This document shows positions 20,040-29,224 of a DNA stretch of 64,000 nt, piece by piece. Under the pieces are notes generated by a model, which saw nothing but the letters and a program-made list of their open reading frames with translations, was not told the origin of the DNA and searched no databases. The stretch spans positions 96,334-160,333 of the forward strand of contig JBAKBP010003110.1 of NCBI GenBank assembly GCA_037953745.1. Reading direction: 5' to 3'. This stretch comes from Lithodes maja. Taxonomy: Eukaryota > Arthropoda > Malacostraca > Decapoda > Lithodidae. Position 1 is the first letter of the stretch. Each line of letters opens with the position of its first letter. Made by a program: the position numbers and the translations under genes.

Positions 20040-20571
20040 AATTATAAAAATGTCACAATAAAATAGAGTAATAATTTATAATAATGTCATAATAAATTCA
20101 TTAATTTGTTTAGTAAGACAGTAAAATGTGTTAAACAATTATAGCAATCTTTATAGTAAACAGTCATCAATCATCTTCCTTAGAAACGTAAAGGTCCTTC
20201 CCAAGTTTAATATTAAAATATAAAAAATGTATAGATTAAAATACTAATTAATAGTAGCTTACTAACTTTCTAAAATAGAATTACCGGTATTAATAAAACA
20301 TAAAATTGTTAAACAATAAGCTAGGTTATTACTCTATTCCTGTGACAGTTTTAATAATTATTTTATTTGTTTACCATGTCTTACACTTATTTCTAATCCT
20401 CATTATAGCTAATGTTGTTTATTTAATTATTATTTTTTTTATCTTCTACTCTTCCATGTCTTATTATTATTCAGTGCTATTAATATTATGTATTTTTTAT
20501 AGTATATATTCATGTTCTCAATGTTTCTACAGTATTGCATTCTTATGTCAAATCTACGATACATGTCGGTA
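20040..20571. other. No gene; very AT-rich
   Basis: Long A/T-rich stretch with a fortuitous hydrophobic open frame (20306-20584). No conserved motif, repeat end or RNA structure was recognised. Confidence 0.4.
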
Positions 20572-20646
20572 CATAACATTTTAAGACCCGAGTGCTCCAG
20601 TTATGTCTCTTGTCCTAATGGCGGCGTTTCAGGCAACCCTGTTTAA

Positions 20647-21125
20647 CCCTCCAGCCCCGGCTATGTATTATATATATATTCCTCGAAATCCGGGTGTTTT
20701 GGCCGAAAAACGTCTAGGCTAGGCTACCGTATATTCGTTAATCAGACTGCTTCCCGCATTCCCGCGCATCCCCAAGCGTAGCTGTGTTATTTACCTGTAG
20801 AATGGCATTAAGTAGAGCTCTCTAAGTCAACTGGTTGAGCTGTGATGATGATTTCATTGGAGATAACTTTATGGCCAAACCAGCCACTTTACACCACTTT
20901 TCGATACTGAACAACAACATGCAGGCACACACAAACAAGCGACGCTCTCCTTCTTGTGGCCGGAGATGCGGAGCGTCGGTCCAGCCGGCTGTTGTTTACA
21001 TGCGTCGGACCGACGCCTTGCACACGAAGCTCACAGGCTTTCAACCACTGGTACAATGTAGTACCACCCGGGTTCCTTGGGGCAAAACATAATGGTACAC
21101 GTGTGTACCATCCGAGTTTGAAGGG
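20647..21125. mobile_element. TTAA-3 non-autonomous element
   Basis: 479 bp between TTAA (20643-20646) and TTAA (21126-21129). Its ends begin CCCTCCAGCCCCGG and, from the other side, CCCTTCAAACTCGG. It shares its right TTAA with the adjacent TTAA-1 copy. Non-coding. It is less well conserved at the ends than TTAA-2 or TTAA-5, so the pairing rests partly on context: LINE-E rejoins when both elements are removed. Confidence 0.6.
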
Positions 21126-21129
21126 TTAA

Positions 21130-21713
21130 CCTAACAAGTGCGCATGGGGGTAATTGGAAACGTCCCCCTGTGCTGACGTATTTGAGGTGTTTCCGTCACT
21201 AAAATATTCATTGTACCATTAATAGCATTAATACTTATCCATATGCGCCTATTATGGGTTGATTATAAAGGTATTAACCTGAAACAATAAAAAGAGTGAA
21301 AACAGCGTTTGGATGGTCAAAATCGGAGATATAGCCCGCGAGTTGTATAATGTATGGGTGAGGCAACCTTTGCTTTCCCGCCAATTTCCCCCAAGGCCAC
21401 TGAGACACAGTCGATCGATACTCTCTCTCTCGCACTCGCTTGCCATCAGTGATGACAACACCCTGCTTGCAACTCGCTAATGTTAGCACGAAAATATACC
21501 TCAGAATAAGGGAATAACAGGGAAAATAGGTGATAACTGAAGGAGAGGAGGAAAGTGGGGAAGGAGGGGAGGTAGAGGACTGAGATTTTGTATGGCCCAG
21601 GGGCAAAAAAAAAAAATTAATAATAAAAAAATAAAAATATTTTTTTTTTTTCCGATGTCAAAAGTTGATTTTTTGTTTTACTTACTCTTAAGAGTCTCCC
21701 CGCAGTTCCCGGG
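21130..21713 (+). mobile_element. TTAA-1 element, copy 2
   Basis: 584 bp between TTAA 21126-21129 and 21714-21717. Ends: CCTAACAAGTGCGCATGGGG and, inward from the right, CCCGGGAACTGCGGG. It is the inverted relative of 3488-4115, with close similarity throughout, and carries the core GGGAAAATAGGTGATAACTG. No transposase. It is adjacent to TTAA-3 with a single TTAA between them. Confidence 0.8.
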
Positions 21714-22144
21714 TTAAGGGCTGCTTCACTTGTCAAGTTCTTGGATTAGAGATAGGCACATATAGTCCGATCCCAGGTCTTCCTCGGTCCACCCCTTGGT
21801 GCAGGTCCCTCCACAATCACAGACCTGCATCTTTTCATCCAATTTTTTTTCATCCATTCTCTCCACAGTCTATTTATTTAGAAAAGGCTCTCGGTCTTAA
21901 TATAAATAAATTATTAGGGACAATGCAGGTCTATGGAATCCTTATACTGTACTAATGTATAATCCACCGAGAGAATTACTTTGATCACATTTATAAAACC
22001 CGGTATTAATGTATATCCAATCACTCTCAGAGCTCCTTCGGACATCCTCACTGTTTACAAACTTCTTCATTACATACATACATACATACATAACATTTTT
22101 AAGACTAAGTGTTCCACACATACGTGCAGTTTCAGTCTCTTGTC

Positions 22145-22516
22145 CTAATGGCGGCGTTCCAGGCAATAAGGGCTGCTTCCCTTGTCAAGTTCTTGGATTT
22201 GAGATCGGCGCGTATAGTCCGATCCCAGGTCTTCCTCGGTCCACCCCTTGGTGCAGCTCCCTCCACAATCACAGACCTGCATTTTTTTCACCCAATTTTG
22301 TCCATACCATCCCAGTCTACTTGTACGCATCACCTCGCTAATACTCTTTATACCTAAACGTCTCCTCAGCTCAACATTTGTTATTCTATCCTGTAACCTG
22401 GCCCCACACATCCATCTCACCATTCTCATCTCATTACGCTCCATTCTGTTGACATCCTCTACTTTAACGGCCCATGTTTCTGAGGCATACGTCATTGCAC
22501 TTCTAACACAAAAAGT
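22145..22516 (-). pseudogene. LINE-E RT C-terminal region
   Basis: Reads CVRSAMTYASETWAVKVED, RMERNEMRMVRWMCGARLQ, ITNVELRRRLGIKSISEVM and RLGWYGQNWVKK. This is the Y-x-S-E-T-W thumb motif and the W-Y-G-H-like C-terminal motif of RTE/L2-type LINEs. Residues upstream of CVRS in the open frame come from the inserted segment at 22517-22654. The stop lies beyond 22145 in a degraded 3' end. Confidence 0.7.
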
Positions 22517-22654
22517 GCCAGACGAGCCCATCTTCACAAGGGTGCGCTCCACCTCTTCGAATAGTCTGCTGCACCAATTCTCAAACAACAACGAAGGGCG
22601 GTGCGCTCTTCGGTGCCACTAACAAGAGTGGCGAACTCCACATAGGTGAACATG
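22517..22654 (-). repeat. Foreign segment inside LINE-E (repeat Z, copy 1)
   Basis: Interrupts LINE-E between VYASC and CVRSAMTY. About 80 bp of it (GACGAGCCCATCTTCACAAG, GGTGCGCTCCACCTCTTCG, GAGTGGCGAACTCCAC) recur at 28920-29000 next to the LINE-G C-terminus. It contains an internal duplication of the GTGCGCTC...CTTCG piece. Origin unknown; it could be a small SINE or a LINE-G 3' end. Confidence 0.5.
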
Positions 22655-23203
22655 AGGCATACACATTTCCCTTCAGGGGGAGAGGCATTCTTTTCATGGT
22701 CAAGATTGGCATCAATTCTCTGAACTTCCCCCAGCCACACCTAATTCTAGCAACAGTGGCAGCCTCGGCCCCACCACCGGCAGAGATGGTATCTCCTAGG
22801 TAACAAAACTTGATTACCAGCTCCAAAGACTCCTTTCCAAAATTCACAGCCACAGGATCATCACTTAACACAAGCTCGCCTTTGCACACTACGCACTCAA
22901 ATTTCTCTATTTCTGACTTATCCTTCGGCAGGGGTCCCTTTATTCTACTGCAGCGCTTACTCCCATGGTGTACCAACATCGACAGATGCTACATTGAATT
23001 GAGTTAACGCCCACTCCCTTTCCACACACTGCACATGGATATGCACCGCTCTTTTCCACATTGCCTCGTCTCAATCTACAATGCATAACCTTGGTTTTGT
23101 TAATATTGACTCTTAAACCCTTGCTCGCCATGCCCTCTCTCCACTCTCTGAATTTGGCCTCAGCATCCTGCATACTGTCAGCCATTAGGACTAAACATAA
23201 CAT
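22655..23203 (-). pseudogene. LINE-E linker with C-x2-C cluster and thumb start
   Basis: Two frames (23203-22940, 22979-22655) encode FREWREGMASKGLRVNINKT, KVMHCRLRRG, then the cysteine-rich CAVCGKGVGVNSIQCSICRC, followed by VNFGKESLELVIKFCYLGD and TISAGGGAEAATVARIRCG. Paired C-x2-C motifs between palm and thumb are characteristic of this LINE family and may form a zinc-binding fold. A frameshift separates the cluster from the FCYLGD part. Confidence 0.65.
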
Positions 23204-23508
23204 AACATTATTAGGACTAAATTGTCTGCATAAAACAGTTCCAACAGGAGTCCGCCTCTAAAAACTCTAGACAGCGCCTCCAAGACCATAATAAAGAGGA
23301 GGGGGCTTAACACTGAACCCTGATGGACTCCAGCACGGACTGCGAACTCATCACTCGGTACACCCTTCACCCTCGCCGCACTTCGCGAATCCTCATAAAT
23401 CTTCATTATCACACGCACCAGCCACTCTTCCACACCAAGTTTCCTCATAGCCCACTGCACAACATCTCTAGGCACCCTGTTAAAGGTTTTCTCCAGGTCT
23501 ACAAACAC
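23191..23508 (-). pseudogene. LINE-E RT palm with mutated catalytic box
   Basis: Encodes MFVDLEKTFNRVPRDVVQW, WLVRVIMKIYEDSRSAARV, VHQGSVLSPLLFIMVLEAL and LFYADNLVLI. Y-A-D-N replaces the catalytic Y-A-D-D, and the first motif reads LEKTFNRVP rather than the usual LEKAFDRVP. Two catalytic aspartates therefore appear lost. The next block (MADSMQDAEAKF) follows after a small duplication-induced frameshift. Confidence 0.75.
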
Positions 23509-23635
23509 AAAGTAAAGATCCCTGCCTTTTAGTAAGTATCTTTCCTGTATCTGCCTGACTATGAAGATAGCATCGGACCATCAGGTTGTACCCCGTCCTG
23601 GCATAAAACCAAACTGCATATCATCAATAGGGTAC

Positions 23636-23800
23636 AGTATTATAATGTAAAACTTGCAAAATAAACAAACCAAAACTTGGACGAACACGGTAAAAAGACA
23701 AAACAACTAATCAAAATCGCTATGTGGAAACAACGCCTAAGCAAACTAATAATTTATAAATAAAAGAACACAATCCACCACATAGGGTGTACATTACTAC
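23636..23800 (+). repeat. Dispersed repeat K, copy 2
   Basis: Contains AAACTTGCAAAATAAACAAA, ATCAAAATCGCTATGTGGAA and the end CCACCACATAGGGTGTACAT. Closely similar to 25058-25245 and 32229-32412. Non-coding; possibly a short retroposon, but no promoter boxes were seen. Confidence 0.65.
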
Positions 23801-23898
23801 ATTTCTTAAGTTTCTTACATTTTTTTGGATTTTTTGGGTCTGATTTACAACTTAGTACTGAAGCATAATATTTTAGGTAAATTTTGTGCCCTAATTAA

Positions 23899-24114
23899 CC
23901 AAATCCGGACGCGATTTTTGAGCCTATTAGGGATACTTTAAATCCTTTGTCAGGGGTATCTATAAACCTTTAGTTTGTTTACTTCAACCTCTGCAGTTGT
24001 CTTTGAGTTAGCTGTGGGCAGAAAACTAATTTTGGAGAGGTAATTATAACAGTGAGAGTAATCTTTTTCTTATTGCTAATCTGGCAACCTCTGCGTCCTA
24101 TGGTCGTGAGAGGG
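23899..24114 (-). mobile_element. TTAA-4 miniature element, copy 1
   Basis: 216 bp between TTAA 23895-23898 and 24115-24118. Internal GAGCCTATTAGGGATACTTT and CAACCTCTGCAGTTGTCTTT are shared, inverted, with 60680-60898, and in part with 30346-30440. Its ends include a GACGC motif near one terminus. Non-coding. Confidence 0.75.
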
Positions 24115-24294
24115 TTAATGAAGTGTACTTATGAAACTGCTTATAATAAGGTAGGTAACTAAAATTGAGAAATGCCTATACAGTACAGTACAGTACTGCC
24201 TTTGGTAAGATCCTGTGTAGCGGGGAGAACTGTTTTTCAGATGTCTATTTACTAAGAAACATTGAACAATATCTTTACCCTAACCTAGTATATT

Positions 24295-24435
24295 GTATTA
24301 TGTTCTCTCCACCAACCAACTTTACTCCTAAACTCGATTTATGAAATTAACAAACATATGTGGCAGACCGGGGATTCGAACCCAGGACGCTCACACCGAA
24401 AATCAACACACTTATGCATTGCGCCACGAAGAAAG
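24295..24435 (-). mobile_element. SINE-2 (tRNA-derived), copy 1
   Basis: Minus strand: GTGGCGCAATGCATAAG (A-box region, 24417-24426), then CTGGGTTCGAATCCCCGG containing a perfect B box (24372-24383), then the body GTTTGTTAATTTCATAAATC, GAGTTTAGGAGTAAAGTTGG and TTGGTGGAGAGAACATAAT. The plus strand reads GGGGATTCGAACCCAGG, which looks like a tRNA T-arm; the linked body, repeated elsewhere, shows this is a SINE and not a tRNA gene. Confidence 0.75.
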
Positions 24436-24579
24436 TATGTATGTATGCATGTACTCTGGCACCTTCCCCATTTTTTTTTTATGGTGGACTATTTATGAAT
24501 GTAAAATGTACAAATATAATATAACATTACCAAATGATTGAGATAAATACAGGTCTACCTAGTACGCTACACAGGATTA

Positions 24580-24660
24580 TACCTATAAAACTTTAAAAAT
24601 AAACAAATGCCACAATATAAAGAAAAAAATAAATTATCAAAATCACCATGTGGAATTTAG
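24580..24660 (+). repeat. Repeat K fragment
   Basis: AAATAAACAAATGCC... and ATTATCAAAATCACCATGTGG correspond to the central part of repeat K. It lies between two SINE-2 copies. Confidence 0.5.
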
Positions 24661-24689
24661 GATTTATCAAAATAAACCAGGCATTATGT

Positions 24690-24812
24690 TTTTTATACCA
24701 ACCAACTTCACATCTAAACTCAATTAATGAAATCAACAAATACATGTGGCACTCCGAGGACTCCAACCTAGGATACTCACATCGAAATTCCGCGCACTAT
24801 GCATATCAAGAC
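24690..24812 (-). mobile_element. SINE-2, copy 2 (degenerate)
   Basis: Same layout as the copy 400 bp upstream: body ACCAACTTCACATCTAAACT, then TACATGTGGCAC, with a decayed B box (GAGGACTCCAACCTAGG against GGGGATTCGAACCCAGG). The age difference between the two copies is visible in the head. Confidence 0.65.
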
Positions 24813-24940
24813 AAGTTAAAGAAATATGCACAAGCCTGGTTGGTAAAACACTCCCCCAGAGCTTGACGTTTGGAAGCTTGGGCCAGTCAGGGTGCAATGC
24901 AATATTGGTACAACAGGGAGTACAAAATCATCTTATATAA

Positions 24941-25245
24941 TATATTTTAGGAGTAGAGTTGGTTGTTGGATAGAACATAATAACTTGGAAAATAAACAAA
25001 CCAAACGTTAGACGAACACAGTAAAAAGACAAAAACTAATCAAATTTATCCATACAGATATATAATGTAAATTAAAATGTAAAACTTGCAAACTAAACAA
25101 ACCAAAATTGGGACAAGGACAATATAAAGTCAAATTAAATTATCAAAATCGCTATGTGGAAACAACGCTTACTAAAATGAAAACTATTAAATAAAAGAAC
25201 ACAATCCACCACATAGGGTGTACATTACTACATGAGCAAGTTAAT
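24941..25245 (+). repeat. SINE-2 body piece and repeat K copies
   Basis: 24941-24980 matches the SINE-2 body on the plus strand (AGGAGTAGAGTTGGTTG). 24981-25030 and 25058-25245 are repeat K segments, the last with the CCACCACATAGGGTGTACAT end. Repeated K and SINE-2 blocks between 23.6 and 25.3 kb suggest a composite unit duplicated locally. Confidence 0.55.
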
Positions 25246-25749
25246 CTGTTTCCCAAGCAAACTAATCGCACATATAACAACGCACTATCGTCATGTTAAA
25301 GGAAGTAGTCAAGTTTGGGAAGTCCGGGACGTTCTGGCAAATTTTACTAAACTCTGCATGAATAAAGAAACTAAATGTTAAATGTCAAAATATTATTTAA
25401 AATCAAATTTGCAACATGACAAGACATTAACAATAGTACAAAATACAAATATTGATAAGATATCTATACTATTACAAAATAATATATAAAATACAGTACA
25501 GCAAATTAGTAAATACAGTATGTACAGTAGGGTCTCACATAGAACGAGTCGCTTATAGAACGACCGACCTAAAATATTGTTCCAAAATTTTCGTTAGGAA
25601 TGAATGTGATCATGTAGAACGATTTCGCCATCAAAGTAGGGCAAATCCGAGGAGTTCTCATATAGAGCGCCGAAATACAGTATCGTACAAAACGTACGAA
25701 ATATCGTACGCTCCTGACGGAAATCAACGCTTACAGTGAACATTGACCA

Positions 25750-27552
25750 AAGCATATCATCAACAATCTCAAGCACTCACCCGCCTGTGGCCTAGACAAC
25801 ATAAGCAACATACACCTCAGACACCTGGGACCACAAGGCATACAAACACTCACTAACATATCAAACTACAGCTATTCACACAACACAATACCAGACATTT
25901 GGAAGCATGGTATCATCATCACATTCCCCAAACCCAACAAAGACCCCACGCTACCCTCCTCGCACCGCCCCATCACACTCCTTTGCTCCCCCTCCAAAGT
26001 CATGGAACGCCTAGTATTACAACTAATTACACCCGACCTACCCCTAGCTCCAACACAACATGGCTTTAGACCACTGCACTCCACAAACACTCTTCTCACA
26101 GACCTTACACAAAGAGCTTTTGACGGCATCAACTCAGCTAGACCACCACACAGATCACTATTAGCCACACTCGACATTAGTAAAGCCTTCGATGCCATCC
26201 CCCGCCACAACCTAACAAACAAAATCTACAACACAAACATGCACAACAACACAAAAAGGTGGCTGGCCAACTTCCTAGCAGGCAGATGTGCACACGTATC
26301 TTTTGCCGGTCAGTCATCAAAAATCAGAAACTTTCCAAACGGAGTCCCACAAGGATCCGTCCTATCGCCGGCACTCTTCAATCTGTACATGCACGATATA
26401 ACTACACCCAATACTCCCCAAATAAACTTAGCCTCCTATGCAGATGACATAACACTCACATGCACACACCATGACCCAAGAAGAGCAACAGATCTCCTTC
26501 AACCCTATCTCAACACACTACATGGCTGGTGCACTACAAACAGACTTAATCTAGCCCCAGCCAAATCCACCGCAACCCTGCTCACAAGCTGGACAGGTGA
26601 ACACGAATACATCCCTCAACTCACCATAAACAACACACCCCTAACACATACACACACACCCAAAATCCTAGGAGTAACATATGATACTCATATGACATTC
26701 AAACAGCACACCACAAACATTAAAAAGAAACTGACACCCAGACTTAACGCCCTCAGGTCACTTGCTCACACAAAATTTGGACACAACAAAGAAACTACCA
26801 CCACAGTATATAAACAATACATAAGATCAGTAATGGAATACGCAAGCCCAGCCTGGGCTTCTAACCTAGCTGAAACACATCATAAGACCTTACAGACGAT
26901 TCAAAACAAAGCCCTGAAGATCATTACAGGCTGCACAGCTACTGCACCCACAGATCATCTACATCAAGAAACCAAAATCCTCAAAGTCAAAGACCATCTG
27001 GACATGAGAGGCACTCAATTCCTGGCAGCAGCCTCCACGAACCAAGACCACCCACTAAACTACATGGCAACACACCCACAGACACCAAGAAATATCAAAA
27101 CAACACCCAGCACACGGTATCACACACAATTATTGTCCTCTCTCCCTCCCTGCCCACCCCGAACCAACTTCCAGAAGCACATCCATACTCATATCTCTCG
27201 CCAATCCATCCACTCACTCACAGACAACACGCAGCTGCATGCACGACCTCCCGAAATCCATCCTTCCGAATCCTCCCTCCCTCGCGAGGACAGAGTCCAC
27301 CTGGCCAGGCTGAGATGCGGACACCATCCAGCTCTCCTGAGCTATCAGAAGAGACTGGATGACTCCGTTGTCGACGCCTGCCCGGGATGTAACACAGCAC
27401 CCCATACCATTAAACACATCATAGAAGACTGCATTTCACACAACCACTTACGCCAACAACACAACCTACACTCAATGAGAGCTCTGTGGGAAAGCCCGAT
27501 CGTGGCCGTGGCCTTCCTCAGGGACTCGGGGCTGTTCGGCCAGGCAGCTTAG
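25750..27552 (+). CDS. LINE-A RT, 5'-truncated but uninterrupted frame
   Basis: 600 codons stay open from the insertion point to the TAG at 27550-27552; the first ATG is at 26002. Order: NNLKHSPACGLDNISNIH, FPKPNKDPTLPSSHRPITL, LDISKAFDAIPRHNL (motif A), NGVPQGSVLSPALFNLYMH (motif B), ASYADDITLT (motif C, catalytic YADD), PKILGVTYDTHMTFKQH, RSVMEYASPAWASNLAETH (thumb), ITGCTATAPTDHLHQ, the CPGCNTAPHTIKHIIEDC zinc-knuckle-like cluster and RALWESPIVAVAFLRDSGLF. It is an RT domain of the Jockey/I group, exact clade unresolved. It lacks the endonuclease and a natural start, so a working product is unlikely. Confidence 0.8.
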   Translation, partial: KHIINNLKHSPACGLDNISNIHLRHLGPQGIQTLTNISNYSYSHNTIPDIWKHGIIITFPKPNKDPTLPSSHRPITLLCSPSKVMERLVLQLITPDLPLAPTQHGFRPLHSTNTLLTDLTQRAFDGINSARPPHRSLLATLDISKAFDAIPRHNLTNKIYNTNMHNNTKRWLANFLAGRCAHVSFAGQSSKIRNFPNGVPQGSVLSPALFNLYMHDITTPNTPQINLASYADDITLTCTHHDPRRATDLLQPYLNTLHGWCTTNRLNLAPAKSTATLLTSWTGEHEYIPQLTINNTPLTHTHTPKILGVTYDTHMTFKQHTTNIKKKLTPRLNALRSLAHTKFGHNKETTTTVYKQYIRSVMEYASPAWASNLAETHHKTLQTIQNKALKIITGCTATAPTDHLHQETKILKVKDHLDMRGTQFLAAASTNQDHPLNYMATHPQTPRNIKTTPSTRYHTQLLSSLPPCPPRTNFQKHIHTHISRQSIHSLTDNTQLHARPPEIHPSESSLPREDRVHLARLRCGHHPALLSYQKRLDDSVVDACPGCNTAPHTIKHIIEDCISHNHLRQQHNLHSMRALWESPIVAVAFLRDSGLFGQAA

Positions 27553-27572
27553 GGAACAACAACAACAACAAC
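25750..27572 (+). mobile_element. LINE-A copy 3, best preserved
   Basis: An 11 bp duplication AACATTGACCA (25739-25749 and 27573-27583) bounds a 1.82 kb insertion, 5' truncated in the RT fingers and ending in an AAC tail. No frameshift or stop was found from the truncation point to the natural TAG, so this is the youngest-looking LINE here. It interrupts the TA-flanked element 25525-27679. The truncation removes endonuclease and linker, so it cannot move by itself. Confidence 0.9.
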
Positions 27573-27696
27573 AACATTGACCATATTGGGCCACCAAAAT
27601 GCCGCGATCACATAGAACGAAATCACATAGAACGGCCTCGTTTATCGACCAATTTCTCGTTCTATGTGAGACCCTACTGTATATGCAACACAAATA

Positions 27697-27723
27697 AATA
27701 ATAATAATAATAATAATAATAAT
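27697..27723. repeat. (AAT)n microsatellite
   Basis: About nine AAT units just beyond the TA-flanked element. Confidence 0.9.
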
Positions 27724-28050
27724 GGCGGATAAGTCGCCATAAAGCAAAACAGTCGAACTGGGATCTACAACCTAATGAGGCCAACTTAGATGGGAGCCCT
27801 TGGTGATGATTTCGTCAATGTCTCTTACCTGCGATCCAGCGTCGACCCCACTACCTGTAGAACACATGATGATACGATTGCAGAGTAGAATGGCTCAGTG
27901 CCGGATCCCTCAACTAAGTGAGAAAATCCAATGGTCTAGCCCCGAAGCATACTTATTGCACACCCTGAAAGGGCCGAGCAACAGGGCTCCAGTTCACCCT
28001 AAAAGAAGCCTCATGACTAATAAATAAGTGAACTAATATTGGGCTAGGAT
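27724..28050. other. Unrecognised sequence, no gene
   Basis: Higher GC than its surroundings. An open frame at 27800-28027 has no recognised motif. It may be the degraded upstream part of LINE-G, but no motif proves it. Confidence 0.3.
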
Positions 28051-28171
28051 AAAGAAAAACAACACACTAGGGGCGACTTGATTTATCACAACAAGAGCAC
28101 CCGTTAATTAATCTAAAATGGAAAAATCGTATACTTTGTCCAGGGACCAGGGAAAATTACATGCAATTTAA

Positions 28172-28419
28172 CCCTTGGGATCCGGGAGGCCTCGTATGAG
28201 GCAAAATGGTCAAATCAAAATCGCCGCTATAATCATCGGAACTCGGCAACCACGCGTTGTAGCGACGTCACTTCTACGGCATTCTACGGCATTCTACAGA
28301 CAACAAAAAGTAATAAATTTGAAAAAACATTGACTGCTCTAGGTGGTCTCAATCAGTAGCTACTGAATTATGAAGTTGATTTTACCAAAATTCATATGAG
28401 GCCCCCCGGATCCCATGGG
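28172..28419. mobile_element. TTAA-5 miniature element inside LINE-G
   Basis: 248 bp between TTAA 28168-28171 and 28420-28423. Inward ends CCCTTGGGATCCGGGAGGCC and CCCATGGGATCCGGGGGGCC form a TIR of about 30 bp with few mismatches, the clearest of any TTAA element here. Non-coding. Excision in silico restores the LINE-G reading frame. Confidence 0.85.
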
Positions 28420-28423
28420 TTAA

Positions 28424-29020
28424 TGAAGAAAAATGTCAATTAATACGATACGGAGATAAGGATATCGTTAAAGCGAGCACGAGTTACAAAACAGAATCCA
28501 ATCACATAATGGAACGTAAAGACAATGTGAAAGACCTTGGGGTGATAATGTCTGAAAATATGGGATTCAAAGAACATAACCTGGTCAAAGTTGCAGCTGC
28601 GAAACGGCTAACGGATTCTACGAACATTTAAAAATTGCGGTGAATTGCCTATGATAACACTTCAAATCCCTGGTGCTACCGGTAGCGGCTAGAATACTGT
28701 AACGTATTAACATCCCCATACAAATTAGGTGAAATTAATGACTTGAAAGTGTACAAAGAAACTTCACCTCACATATAAACTCAGTAAAACAGTTACACTA
28801 TTGGGATCGCTTAAAATCACTAAAAGAGGAGCACGTCTCTTCAACAAACTCCCACGTGACATGAGAGGTGTCTCGTTAGACAGCTTCAAGACACCTCTCG
28901 ATGTAGAACTAGCTACAAAAAGCGCCAGACGAGCCCATCTTCACAAGGGTGCGCTCCACCTCTTCGGTGCCACTAGCAGGAGTGGCGAACTCCACCAATC
29001 TGTAGAAGATATTATGTAGT
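28424..29020 (+). pseudogene. LINE-G RT thumb/C-terminus (broken)
   Basis: Pieces in different frames: EEKCQLIRYGDKDIVKAS, TSYKTESNHIMERKDNVKD, LGVIMSENMGFKEH, later GARLFNKLPRDMRGVSLDSFK. Several stops lie between. The last open frame (28801-29019) continues into SARRAHLHKGALHLFGATS, which is repeat Z read in frame. Z also interrupts LINE-E at 22.5 kb, so it may not belong to this protein. Confidence 0.6.
28920..29000 (-). repeat. Repeat Z, copy 2
   Basis: Same 80 bp as 22517-22654 minus its internal duplication: GACGAGCCCATCTTCACAAG...GAGTGGCGAACTCCAC. Strand is arbitrary. Confidence 0.5.
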
Positions 29021-29224
29021 TAGCTTTCATGTATAGGCTACATAATTTATTGATCATTTTGGCTCTGTCTCGAGTCGACTCCCCCCAAAAGACAACAAAT
29101 AAATACATAAACGTAAAAGCTGGGGTAAGTAATTGCCAGACTATACACTATACAGTAAATACAGATACTTTGCAAGTTTTACATTATAAATTCAATATCA
29201 TCACATGTAAAAAAAAATGTACTA

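Larger units (their letters stand above)
20572..21870 (-). mobile_element. LINE-E 3' fragment split by two TTAA elements
   Basis: 20572-20646 and 21718-21870 together match the continuous LINE-E 3' end at 22085-22320: CTTGTCCTAATGGCGGCGTT, then GGCTGCTTC, TTGTCAAGTTCTTGGATT and TCCGATCCCAGGTCTTCCTC. The 1.07 kb between is two consecutive TTAA elements (20647-21125 and 21130-21713). The fragment lies just 200 bp from a longer LINE-E copy in the same orientation. Non-coding by itself. Confidence 0.75.
22071..23632 (-). mobile_element. LINE-E copy 2 (RT with cysteine cluster, TATG tail)
   Basis: Minus-strand non-LTR element from mid-palm (about 23630) to the 3' end, closing with a TATG-type tetranucleotide tail (ACATACATACATACATA on the plus strand near 22071-22090). 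It encodes RT, an inserted cysteine cluster, thumb and C-terminal region, in broken frames. A local duplication of CATTAGGACTAAA near 23183-23218 causes a frameshift, and a foreign segment lies at 22517-22654. The clade is uncertain (RTE/L2-like). Confidence 0.75.
25525..27679. mobile_element. TA-flanked TIR element split by LINE-A
   Basis: Starts CAGTAGGGTCTCACATAGAA after TA (25523-25524) and ends in its exact reverse complement before TA (27680-27681). CAG ends and a TA duplication indicate the pogo/Tigger branch of Tc1/mariner. Without the LINE-A at 25750-27572 the element is about 310 bp and non-coding. Internal short repeats of the TIR motif (CATAGAACG, TATAGAACG) occur near both ends. 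Confidence 0.8.
28060..29020 (+). mobile_element. LINE-G remnant with a TTAA-5 insertion
   Basis: The frame ENYMQF before 28168 and NEEKCQLIRYGDKDI after 28420 join exactly when the TTAA-5 element is removed, giving the usual RT thumb lead-in (W-x-x-x-F-N-x-x-K-C-x-L). Downstream are KDLGVIMSENMGFKEH and, after gaps, ARLFNKLPRDMRGVSLDSFK. This is the 3' part of a CR1/L2-like LINE. Repeat Z (28920-29000) is attached at the C-terminus. Confidence 0.7.

Noticed and set aside
20306..20584. Membrane protein of 92 residues
   Set aside because: The hydrophobic frame comes from very AT-rich DNA; no conserved motif or supporting context, and its 3' end overlaps the LINE-E fragment.
24361..24426. tRNA gene on the minus strand
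   Set aside because: The A and B boxes are good, but the sequence is fused to a body that recurs with a decayed head at 24690 and headless at 49085, and no clean acceptor stem was seen. It is SINE-2.
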